Source: Anaerococcus vaginalis
Lineage (GTDB): Bacteria; Bacillota; Clostridia; Tissierellales; Peptoniphilaceae
Length of the DNA stretch: 64,000 nt
NCBI GenBank assembly: GCA_018363915.1
Contig: JAGZMY010000006.1
Span: 62,001 to 126,000, forward strand
Reading direction: 5' to 3'
The position numbers and the translations under genes are program-made. Numbering within the stretch: position 1 is the stretch's first letter; every line of letters begins with the position of its first letter. Positions 8,288-15,377 of the stretch are shown here, piece by piece. Below the pieces are notes generated by a model. That model did not search any database and was not told the origin of the DNA. It saw nothing but the letters and a program-made list of their open reading frames with translations.

Positions 8288-9246
8288 GCAAAATAGCAAT
8301 AACAATGGGAGATCCCTCAGGGATAGGTCCGGAAATCTCTTTGAAAACATTAGCTAATTACAATAAATATAAAAATGATTGTTTGATATATGGAAGTAAG
8401 GATATTTTAGAATATTATAAAGATATTTTAAACATAGAAGAAGAGATAAATTATATAAAATCAACAGATGATTTTATTGAGGGAAAAATAAACGTATTAA
8501 ATATAGAATCTGATCAAAAAATAAAAATAGGCAAAGTAGATCCATATTCAGGAAGACAAGCTTACGAATATATAAAAGCTGCTATAAGTGATGCACTTGA
8601 AAGAAAAGTATCTGCAGTTGTAACTTGTCCTATAAATAAAGAAGCTCTTAATAAGGGAGGGATTCATTATCAAGGTCATACTGAAATATTTGCAGATTTG
8701 ACAAATACTAGATCTTATTCAATGATGTTATGGAGCGAAAAACTCATAGTAAATCATGTTTCTACTCACGTTCCTTTGAAAAAAGCTTGCGATTTGGTAA
8801 AAAAAGATAGAGTTTTAGAGTGTATAGAATTATTAAACGAAGCCTTGATTAAATTGAAAGGTGAAAATTATAAATTAGCAGTTGCAGGATTAAATCCACA
8901 CGCAGGCGAAAACTCTATGTTTGGAGATCAAGAAGCTAAGGAAATAGCTCCAGCAGTAAAAGAAGCTATAGAAAAAAATATTCCAGTTGAAGGGCCTGTG
9001 CCACCTGATACGGTTTTTTTTAAAGCTGCAAATAAAATCTATGATGGTGTTGTTTGTATGTATCATGATCAAGGTCATATTCCTTTAAAACTATTAGATT
9101 TTTATAATGGAGTAAATGTAACTTTAGGATTGCCAATTATAAGAACATCAGTAGATCATGGAACAGCTTTTGATATAGCTGGAAAAGGTAAAGCAAGTGA
9201 AAATAGTCTTAAACAAGCTATAAAATTAGCAAAAAGATTAGTTTAG
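8284..9246 (+). CDS. pdxA2: PdxA2-type 4-phospho-D-threonate/erythronate dehydrogenase
   Basis: 320 residues of the PdxA family: AITMGDPSGIGPEISLK at the N-terminus, CPINKEALNKGG, HTEIFADLT, and the metal-site segment MYHDQGHIPLKLL. In vitamin B6 synthesis PdxA oxidises 4-phosphohydroxy-L-threonine; the PdxA2 branch beside DUF1537 kinases is catabolic and makes DHAP plus CO2 from 4-phospho acid sugars. No other B6 gene is nearby, so the catabolic role is preferred. The start overlaps the kinase stop and AGGAG precedes it. Last gene of the operon. Confidence 0.87.
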   Translation: MSKIAITMGDPSGIGPEISLKTLANYNKYKNDCLIYGSKDILEYYKDILNIEEEINYIKSTDDFIEGKINVLNIESDQKIKIGKVDPYSGRQAYEYIKAAISDALERKVSAVVTCPINKEALNKGGIHYQGHTEIFADLTNTRSYSMMLWSEKLIVNHVSTHVPLKKACDLVKKDRVLECIELLNEALIKLKGENYKLAVAGLNPHAGENSMFGDQEAKEIAPAVKEAIEKNIPVEGPVPPDTVFFKAANKIYDGVVCMYHDQGHIPLKLLDFYNGVNVTLGLPIIRTSVDHGTAFDIAGKGKASENSLKQAIKLAKRLV

Positions 9247-9385
9247 ATGATATGAATAAAAAATATCTCATATTTAAATAATAATCGTTTATGAAAATAA
9301 AATTAGCTTATTAGAAAATTAATTTACCATAGATGTAAATTTATATTTATCTTTAATAGCTTGATTCTGGTTTATCTTATTAAAG

Positions 9386-9423
9386 AAAAAAGATGAGGAC
9401 TTCAAAAATCCTCATCTTTTTTG
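9386..9423. terminator. Bidirectional terminator between convergent operons
   Basis: AAAAGATGAGGA pairs with TCCTCATCTTTT around a 9-nt loop, with A and T runs on both sides, so it can end the acid-sugar operon (plus) and the pan operon (minus). Confidence 0.88.
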
Positions 9424-9439
9424 ATTAAATATTTAAAAT

Positions 9440-10396
9440 TTACCTTTCCCTAGCAAGGGCAATTTCTTTTACATCTTTTCTTCTAATTGATGCGAAAATT
9501 GAACCTGAAATATTGTGCCAGATTGAAAATATTGCTCCTGGGAGGGTTGCTAGTGGGTTTAGGGCGAAGTTTGCTGTTGCAAGTTGGATAGCAAGACCAG
9601 AATTTTGCATTCCCACTTCGATTGATAGGGCTGTTTGCTTGTCGTAATCCATTTTGAAAATTTTTGCAACGCCAAGTCCCAATAAAAGTCCCAAGGCATT
9701 GTGAATCATTACTATTAATAAAACGATTAGTCCAGATTTTGCGATTTTTTCTGCATTTGCTCCGATTATTCCTGAAATTATTAAAATAATTGCAATGGAT
9801 GATATTAATGGAAAAATTGATTTTGATTTTTCCATTTTTTCGGGGCTTAATTTTTTTGCAAAAATTCCCATCAAAACTGGGATTAAAACTACTGTAACAA
9901 CTGATTTAAACATGGCAAAAATTGAAACTTCAACCCATCTTCCTGCCAAAAGATAAACCAAAAATGGTGTAACAATTGGAGCAAGAAGGGTTGATAAAAT
10001 TGTCATAGAAACTGACATTGATACATTTCCGCCAGCTATGTGGGTTATTACATTTGATGCAGTTCCTCCAGGACATGATCCTACAAGGATAATTCCCAAG
10101 GCAATATCTCTATTTACATTAAATCCTACTGCCAAAATCCAAGCAAGCAAGGGCATAATTGTAAATTGTGCCAAAGATCCAATAAAAATATCTCTAGGAT
10201 TTTTTAATATTTTCTTAAAAGCATCAGCTTCGATTGAAGTTCCCATTCCAAACATGGCAAGGGCAAGAAAAATTGTGGTGTAATTTGTCATCCAAGAAAA
10301 ATAATCTGGGACAAAATAGGCTACTACAGAAAATATTACAATAATTAAACCGATATTTTGAGTTATTTTATCTGAAATTCTTGAAAATTTTTCCAC
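9440..10396 (-). CDS. panS: BASS-family transporter, probable ketopantoate/pantoate importer PanS
   Basis: 318 residues with about ten membrane segments and bile acid:sodium symporter family motifs (FLALAMFGMGTSIEADAF; GIILVGSCPGGTASNVITHIAGGN; LSIEVGMQNSGLAIQLA). The start is GTG at 10396, 2 bp after the panC stop, with GAGGTG overlapping the end of panC. PanS was described as a ketopantoate/pantoate transporter. Tight coupling to panC and panD, with no panB or panE in the operon, supports that role and suggests the cell takes up the pantoate moiety. Other BASS substrates remain possible. Confidence 0.75.
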   Translation of the reverse strand: MEKFSRISDKITQNIGLIIVIFSVVAYFVPDYFSWMTNYTTIFLALAMFGMGTSIEADAFKKILKNPRDIFIGSLAQFTIMPLLAWILAVGFNVNRDIALGIILVGSCPGGTASNVITHIAGGNVSMSVSMTILSTLLAPIVTPFLVYLLAGRWVEVSIFAMFKSVVTVVLIPVLMGIFAKKLSPEKMEKSKSIFPLISSIAIILIISGIIGANAEKIAKSGLIVLLIVMIHNALGLLLGLGVAKIFKMDYDKQTALSIEVGMQNSGLAIQLATANFALNPLATLPGAIFSIWHNISGSIFASIRRKDVKEIALARER

Positions 10397-10398
10397 GT

Positions 10399-11238
10399 CT
10401 ACACCTCATAAATAAAATTGTCAATTAATCTTGTTTTTCCAATATATACGGCAATGGCAACCAAGGTATCTTTATTGAAATTATCTACATCTTTTATTGT
10501 TTCAAGGTCAACGGCGCTGATATAGTCGATTTTTGCAAGTTTTTCTGATGAAATTATTTCTTTCATTTTTTCCAAAACCTCTTTTACACTTGCTCCATTA
10601 TTTGCCATTTTTTCTCCTTCAAAAATTGCTTTTGAAAGGCAAAGAGCAGCCTTTCTTTCGTCAGCTGAAAGATAGGTATTTCTTGAAGACATAGCAAGTC
10701 CGTCATCCTCTCTTACAATTGGGCAAGCAACAATTTCAACTGGAATATTTAAATCAAAAACTAATTTTTTAATAATTGAAAGTTGTTGGGCATCTTTTTG
10801 TCCAAAATATGCCCTGTCAGGTCCAACAATATTAAATAATTTTGTACAAACTGTACAAACGCCCCTAAAGTGTCCGGCTCTTCTTGCTCCACATAAATTA
10901 TCAGAAAGACCTTCAATATCTACAAAGGCTTTTTTGTCATGATACATTTCGCTTGGTTCTGGATTAAAAATAAAATCAGCTCCCAAGTCTTCGCACAATT
11001 TGCTGTCAGCACTTATATCTCTAGGATAAGCCTCCAAATCCTCATTTGGTCCAAATTGTATAGGATTTACAAAATCAGAAACAACTACGATGTCATTTTC
11101 TGAAACAGCTTTTTTAATCAAACTTGCATGACCTTTGTGCAAAAATCCCATTGTAGGAACAAGACCGATAGATTTTCCCTCTTTTTTAAAATCTTTCAAA
11201 ACTTCTTTCAATTCATCAATTTTTTTGATAACTTTCAT
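10399..11238 (-). CDS. panC: Pantothenate synthetase PanC
   Basis: 279 residues, usual length for PanC (pantoate--beta-alanine ligase, ATP to AMP). HIGH-like motif in VPTMGFLHKGHASLI near residue 30; FVNPIQFGPNEDLEAYPR; FGQKDAQQLSIIKKLV; and the KMSKS-like AMSSRNTYLS segment. Second gene of the minus-strand pan operon: panD supplies beta-alanine upstream and panS follows at 2 bp. AGGAGAAGAAA precedes the ATG. Confidence 0.97.
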   Translation of the reverse strand: MKVIKKIDELKEVLKDFKKEGKSIGLVPTMGFLHKGHASLIKKAVSENDIVVVSDFVNPIQFGPNEDLEAYPRDISADSKLCEDLGADFIFNPEPSEMYHDKKAFVDIEGLSDNLCGARRAGHFRGVCTVCTKLFNIVGPDRAYFGQKDAQQLSIIKKLVFDLNIPVEIVACPIVREDDGLAMSSRNTYLSADERKAALCLSKAIFEGEKMANNGASVKEVLEKMKEIISSEKLAKIDYISAVDLETIKDVDNFNKDTLVAIAVYIGKTRLIDNFIYEV

Positions 11239-11292
11239 TTTCTTCTCCTCTAAAAATATTTAGAGATAGCCTATTACACCACTAAAATTTAT

Positions 11293-11676
11293 TTATGATA
11301 ATCTCCCGTGTTTTTCGTAAGATGAAATTTTTTTGATTTTATTTTTATCATCAACAAAAACAACCTTAGGACTATAATTTTCCAAATCTTTTTCATTATA
11401 AGAGGCATAAGCCATTATAATAACCAAATCATTAGGCGAAAAATGTCTTGCCGCAGCACCATTTAAACAAATAACACCACTGTCTTTCTCGCCATCAATA
11501 GTATAAGTTTCAATTCGATTTCCATTGCTAATATTAACTACTTGCACTTTCTGATACTCTCTAATTCCAGCTGCACCAAGCAAAGCCTCATCAACAGTAA
11601 TAGAACCAACATAGTCAAGTTCAGCCTGAGTCACAGTAGCCCTATGAATTTTTCCTTTTAACATTTCAATTTCCAT
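11293..11676 (-). CDS. panD: Aspartate 1-decarboxylase PanD (pyruvoyl enzyme)
   Basis: 127 residues. The proenzyme self-cleaves between Gly and Ser of DYVGSITVD to create the pyruvoyl cofactor that decarboxylates aspartate to beta-alanine. LNGAAARHFSPNDLVIIMAYA is the conserved core. The first ATG (11676) is used because AAGGAGA lies 6 bp upstream; a second in-frame Met (the usual MLKGKIHRA start) is four codons later. First gene of panD-panC-panS, with a terminator-like hairpin in its leader at 11688-11740. Confidence 0.96.
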   Translation of the reverse strand: MEIEMLKGKIHRATVTQAELDYVGSITVDEALLGAAGIREYQKVQVVNISNGNRIETYTIDGEKDSGVICLNGAAARHFSPNDLVIIMAYASYNEKDLENYSPKVVFVDDKNKIKKISSYEKHGRLS

Positions 11677-11687
11677 AAAATCTCCTT

Positions 11688-11740
11688 AAAAAAAGCAAGG
11701 TAAAAGCAGTTTATATTTAATAAACAGACAAAAACCTTGC
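11688..11740 (-). promoter_or_regulatory. Transcription attenuator in the panD leader
   Basis: On the minus strand GCAAGGT (11740-11734) pairs with ACCTTGC (11701-11695), with an inner GTTTAT/ATAAAC stem. It is immediately followed by seven T (11694-11688) and then AAGGAGA and the panD ATG. This is an intrinsic-terminator shape ending just before the ribosome site, so transcription into the operon is probably conditional. No alternative antiterminator partner was resolved. Confidence 0.6.
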
Positions 11741-11800
11741 ACAAGTAACAAAATATTTTGAGTCTCACTAAATATATAAGCTCATTTTTTAAAATTTAAA

Positions 11801-11806
11801 TATAAT
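11801..11806 (+). promoter_or_regulatory. Possible -10 of the cas3 promoter
   Basis: TATAAT lies 170 bp upstream of cas3 in the panD-cas3 gap, without a good -35 at 17 bp. Several other A/T-rich -10 candidates exist closer to cas3, so the true promoter is uncertain. Confidence 0.3.
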
Positions 11807-11976
11807 GGTGTAAAAGAGTATAGTTTTAAAACTTAAATACTATCTCTAGGGGTATTATAAATCATTAATATAAAATTAACAATGTGTGGGAGAGAAATTT
11901 TTATGTTGTTTTGATTTAGAAAAATAAATATTTATTTGGGTATATTATTTATATATTAATGTATAAAGGATGCAAA

Positions 11977-14499
11977 ATGTTTGATAATATATATGCTCAC
12001 ATTGACCAGAAAAATAATGAGAAAAAACAGAAGCTTTTTGACCATTTGATTAACACGGCTTTTGATTCAAAAAATATGGGAAAAGAAGTAGGAATAGGAA
12101 ATATATCTTTTTTAGTTGGATTGTTTCATGACATAGGAAAAGTTAGAGATGAATTTCAAGAAAAAATTAAGGGTAAGACAAATAGACATGTAGATCATTC
12201 AAGCTTAGGTGGAATTTTTATACATGAATTAGTAAAAAAATTAAAAGAGAAAGATGATTTTTCTGAAATAGTAAATGATGAGAATATTAAATATGAATTT
12301 AATGATTTTTGTAATATTTTAATTTATTCAATTTTATCTCATCATAGTCAATATAATATGGTTAGAAAAAATAAGGAAAATAATTATGTATTTACTTCTA
12401 TTGATAGAATGGCGAATTTGAAGGAGGAATTTGGAGATACATGGCATAATTTATATGAAAAAATTAGTAAATATTTATTAGAAAAAAACATAGATATTTA
12501 CAAAATTTTTAAAAATGCTTTCTTTGAATATGATCATATAATCAAGAAATTAAATGAGTGCTCTTGTGGTATTGGAGATGACTTACATTTATATAAAGCT
12601 ATTCAATTTTATAATTCTATGATTATCAGACTTGTTTTGTCTATTTTGAAATCTGCTGATGTAAAAGATACTATAAATTCTTATGAAAAAATAATAGAAG
12701 ATGATAATGAAAAGGAAGATAAAAAAATAATAAATAGTTTTGCAGATAGAATAGAAAAAAAATACAAATCTTTTTCTAAAGCTAATTCAGCTATAAATAT
12801 AGCCAGGAATGATATAGCAAAGCAAATTTTAATAAGGTCCATAGAAGATAATAACGGTATTTATAAGTTGGATTTACCAACAGGATCTGGAAAAACACTT
12901 TTATCTTTGAGATATGGGGTAAATCAATTAAAATTCAAAAATAAAAAAAGATTTTTTTATATAACTTCATATCTTTCTGTTCTTGAACAAAATGCAAAAG
13001 TTATGAAAGAGATTTTAGAAAATGATTCATATATTTTAGAGCATCATTCAAATGTAATAAATGATAAAGATGAAGAAAAATATACATTAACAAATGATGA
13101 AACTTGCGACAGTTTTAATCAAATAAAAAGACAATATTTGATTGACGATTGGACAAATCTTATAATTTTGACGACTATGGTGCAGTTTTTCAATACCCTT
13201 TTTAAGGGAAGATCTTCAAATATAAGAAGGTTTAAATCTATGATAAATTCTGTAATTATACTTGACGAATTACAATCATTGCCAGTAGATGTATTATATC
13301 CAACCAATTTAGCGCTTAATTTTTTAAAAGTAGTAATGAAAGTGAACATAATTTTATCAACAGCCACTCAGCCGACTTTTGATTACAATTTCTTAGTCTA
13401 CAAATTGAATTATGGAGATTTTGAAGAAAAAAATATAGATGTAATTAGTTTAAACAAAGAGCAAGAAGAGGTATTTAAGAGAACTAAAGTTAAAATTTAT
13501 AATCAAGGAAAAGAATCTACGCTAGAGGATTTAAAAAAACTGATTATAGATAATTCTAGTAAGTCAGTTTTAACCATACTTAATACAAAAAAAGCTGTTA
13601 AAGATACATACGAATTATTAAAAAAATTTGTTGATGATAATAAATTATATTATCTAACTACAAATCTACACTCTGTGGATAGACTCAAAATAATAGAAGA
13701 AATAAAAGTCAAATTAAAAAATAAGGAAAATATAATTGTAATAAGTACTCAGCTAATAGAGGCTGGTGTGGATGTAGATTTTGAAATAGTAATAAGATCT
13801 TATACTGGCATTGACTCTATAATCCAATCAATGGGCAGATGCAACAGAGAAGGTAAAATAAAATCTGGAATTGTGTATTTGATAAACTTGTCAAGACAAG
13901 TCGAAAATTTAGACCATATTATAAGTCTAAAAGAAAGAAAAGTTGCGGGGAAATATGCACTAGACAGATTAGATAAAAACCAAGAAATAAATGAGATAGT
14001 TGACTTATATTTTAATAAACTTTATGAAAACTTAACTTATAATAGATTAAGTTTTGAAATTAAAAATAGTAATTTAGTGGAATTATTGTCAACTAACGAA
14101 GATATGATAACTAATATAAGAAATATTGAAGAAAATCACTTAAAATATTTCAATAATATAAATGTTGATATGTTTCAAAGTTTTAAAGAGGTTTATGATA
14201 ATTTCAATTTAATAAATGAAAATCAAAATACAGCAATTGTAGAATGCGAAGATACAAAATATTTTATAAATAAATTAAGAAATTTAGAAAAAGAATTCTA
14301 TCAAAGCTATGATATTAATATTTTAAAGAATATGAAAATTATTATGAGGAAGTTAAATCCATACAGTGTGAATATAAGTAATTCTAATTTAAATTTATGT
14401 GAAAAGATAATGGATGGAAAAGTTTATATATTAGAAGAAGAATTTTACAATAAAAAAACAGGAGTGGAATTTGAAAATTCAGATTTGTTTATAATTTAA
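11977..14499 (+). CDS. cas3: Cas3 helicase-nuclease (type I-C)
   Basis: 840 residues when started at ATG 11977 (AAAGGA at 11965-11970, 6 bp upstream); an earlier in-frame ATG at 11959 has no ribosome site. N-terminal HD nuclease: GLFHDIGK with H51-D52, DHSSLGG, and ILSHHSQY. Superfamily 2 helicase: Walker A LPTGSGKT near residue 300, DExH-box LDELQSLP near 430, STATQPT near 460, and motif VI QSMGRCNREGK near 615. It degrades DNA marked by Cascade. First cas gene, and separated from cas5c by 161 bp holding a minus-strand crRNA-like RNA, so cas3 and the Cascade/adaptation operon have separate promoters. Confidence 0.97.
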   Translation: MFDNIYAHIDQKNNEKKQKLFDHLINTAFDSKNMGKEVGIGNISFLVGLFHDIGKVRDEFQEKIKGKTNRHVDHSSLGGIFIHELVKKLKEKDDFSEIVNDENIKYEFNDFCNILIYSILSHHSQYNMVRKNKENNYVFTSIDRMANLKEEFGDTWHNLYEKISKYLLEKNIDIYKIFKNAFFEYDHIIKKLNECSCGIGDDLHLYKAIQFYNSMIIRLVLSILKSADVKDTINSYEKIIEDDNEKEDKKIINSFADRIEKKYKSFSKANSAINIARNDIAKQILIRSIEDNNGIYKLDLPTGSGKTLLSLRYGVNQLKFKNKKRFFYITSYLSVLEQNAKVMKEILENDSYILEHHSNVINDKDEEKYTLTNDETCDSFNQIKRQYLIDDWTNLIILTTMVQFFNTLFKGRSSNIRRFKSMINSVIILDELQSLPVDVLYPTNLALNFLKVVMKVNIILSTATQPTFDYNFLVYKLNYGDFEEKNIDVISLNKEQEEVFKRTKVKIYNQGKESTLEDLKKLIIDNSSKSVLTILNTKKAVKDTYELLKKFVDDNKLYYLTTNLHSVDRLKIIEEIKVKLKNKENIIVISTQLIEAGVDVDFEIVIRSYTGIDSIIQSMGRCNREGKIKSGIVYLINLSRQVENLDHIISLKERKVAGKYALDRLDKNQEINEIVDLYFNKLYENLTYNRLSFEIKNSNLVELLSTNEDMITNIRNIEENHLKYFNNINVDMFQSFKEVYDNFNLINENQNTAIVECEDTKYFINKLRNLEKEFYQSYDINILKNMKIIMRKLNPYSVNISNSNLNLCEKIMDGKVYILEEEFYNKKTGVEFENSDLFII

Positions 14500-14565
14500 A
14501 AGGAGCATATATTTTGCTCCTTACACAAATAAAAAAATATTTCAATCCACAGAGTTTACTCTGAT
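14497..14565 (-). ncRNA. crRNA-like cas-regulating RNA (CreR-like), predicted
   Basis: Reading the minus strand, transcription is predicted to start near 14565. Elements in order: hairpin CAGAG-TAAA-CTCTG (14563-14550), the 11-nt TGGATTGAAAT (14549-14539) identical to the 5' handle of this locus's CRISPR repeat, an 18-nt guide ATTTTTTTATTTGTGTAA (14538-14521), and a terminator hairpin AAGGAGC/GCTCCTT (14522-14500) with TTTT. The hairpin differs in sequence from the array repeat but keeps its form, so a Cas5c cut after the stem would release a handle plus guide. The guide matches the cas5c promoter (14623-14640). No downstream second repeat exists. Function is inferred. Confidence 0.75.
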
Positions 14566-14571
14566 ATATAA

Positions 14572-14580
14572 ATTATACCA
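14572..14580 (-). promoter_or_regulatory. Extended -10 promoter of the crRNA-like RNA
   Basis: The minus strand reads TGGTATAAT, a perfect extended -10. Seven bases further on, the start point falls 2 nt before the pseudo-repeat hairpin, where a promoter dedicated to this RNA should place it. The -35 region (GTTTTT at 17 bp) is poor. Confidence 0.7.
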
Positions 14581-14600
14581 GAACATAATAAATAAAAAAC

Positions 14601-14629
14601 TTGAATTAAAGTTAAAAAAATATTACACT
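14601..14629 (+). promoter_or_regulatory. Promoter of the cas5c-cas8c-cas7c-cas4-cas1-cas2 operon
   Basis: -35 TTGAAT (14601-14606), 17-bp spacer, -10 TACACT (14624-14629), predicted start near 14636, followed by AAAGGAGG at 14649-14656 and the cas5c ATG at 14661. Confidence 0.6.
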
Positions 14630-14643
14630 AATAATAAAATGAA
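14623..14643 (-). promoter_or_regulatory. Protospacer-like target of the crRNA-like RNA in the cas5c promoter
   Basis: On the minus strand, 5'-TTC (14643-14641), the usual type I-C PAM, is followed by ATTTTATTATTAGTGTAA (14640-14623). It matches the 18-nt guide of the RNA at 14497-14565 in 16 positions, differing only at 6 and 12. It covers the predicted -10 and start point of the cas5c operon, so Cascade bound here would block RNA polymerase. The short match would be expected to be poor for Cas3 cleavage. Confidence 0.75.
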
Positions 14644-14660
14644 ATATGAAAGGAGGAAAA

Positions 14661-15377
14661 ATGGAAAAATCACAATTTTTTTACGCAAAAATTTATGGCT
14701 CTAGAGCTCTGTGGACTAGTCCAGAATCTAAAGCTGGGGGAGAAAAAATAACATATCAGATACCTACTAGAGAAGCTTTAAGAGGAATAATAGATGCAAA
14801 TTATTTTAAGCCAACTATAAAAAATCAAATTGATGAAGTGAGAATTATGAAAAAAATTGAAACTTATTCTTTTGGAACAAGGCTTTTTTTGAAAGATTAT
14901 TCTTCTGATTTGAGCAATTATACTTATCTTATAAATGTATGTTATTATGTGAAATTTCATTTTGAATGGAATTATGACAGGGACGATTTGAAAAATGATA
15001 GAAATATGAGAAAACATGAAGAAATTACAAAAAGATCATTAAAAAGAGGCGGAAGAAGACCTATATTTTTGGGAGTAAGTGAATGTATGGGATATATTGA
15101 AATGTTAAATAAAAATGAATATGAAAACGATATAGGCTATTATGATGACACTAATTTATCTTTTGGTATTATGTTTAATGGTTTCATATATCCAAAAAAA
15201 ATTGAGGATAAATTAAAATCAACTTTTGCGCCAATAGAAATGAAAGAAGGAAGAATTAATTTTATAAAACCAGAAGAATGTAGAATTATAAATGAATTAA
15301 ACGAATATAGCTTTAAATTTTCAAATCAAATAAAAAATGTTGATGAAGAATTGAATGAATATGGGGGCGAGATATGA
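14661..15377 (+). CDS. cas5c: Cas5c (Cas5d), crRNA-processing endonuclease of type I-C
   Basis: 238 residues from ATG 14661, chosen because AGGAGG (14651-14656) precedes it; an upstream ATG at 14646 would place that box inside the gene. In type I-C, Cas5 replaces Cas6: it cuts the repeat hairpin at its base leaving an 11-nt 5' handle, then caps that end of Cascade. YAKIYGSRALWTSPESK and IPTREALRGI are family motifs. K118-H119 in NMRKHEEIT correspond to the catalytic Lys-His pair described for B. halodurans Cas5d. First gene of the main cas operon; its 3' end overlaps cas8c by 4 bp. Confidence 0.95.
   Translation: MEKSQFFYAKIYGSRALWTSPESKAGGEKITYQIPTREALRGIIDANYFKPTIKNQIDEVRIMKKIETYSFGTRLFLKDYSSDLSNYTYLINVCYYVKFHFEWNYDRDDLKNDRNMRKHEEITKRSLKRGGRRPIFLGVSECMGYIEMLNKNEYENDIGYYDDTNLSFGIMFNGFIYPKKIEDKLKSTFAPIEMKEGRINFIKPEECRIINELNEYSFKFSNQIKNVDEELNEYGGEI

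Noticed and set aside
14639..14704. Short ORF with tandem AGG AGG arginine codons at the cas5c start, which recalls CreT-type toxin RNAs that trap a rare arginine tRNA
   Set aside because: The AGGAGG is the cas5c ribosome site and the short ORF has none of its own. The target of the guide RNA is better explained as the cas5c promoter.
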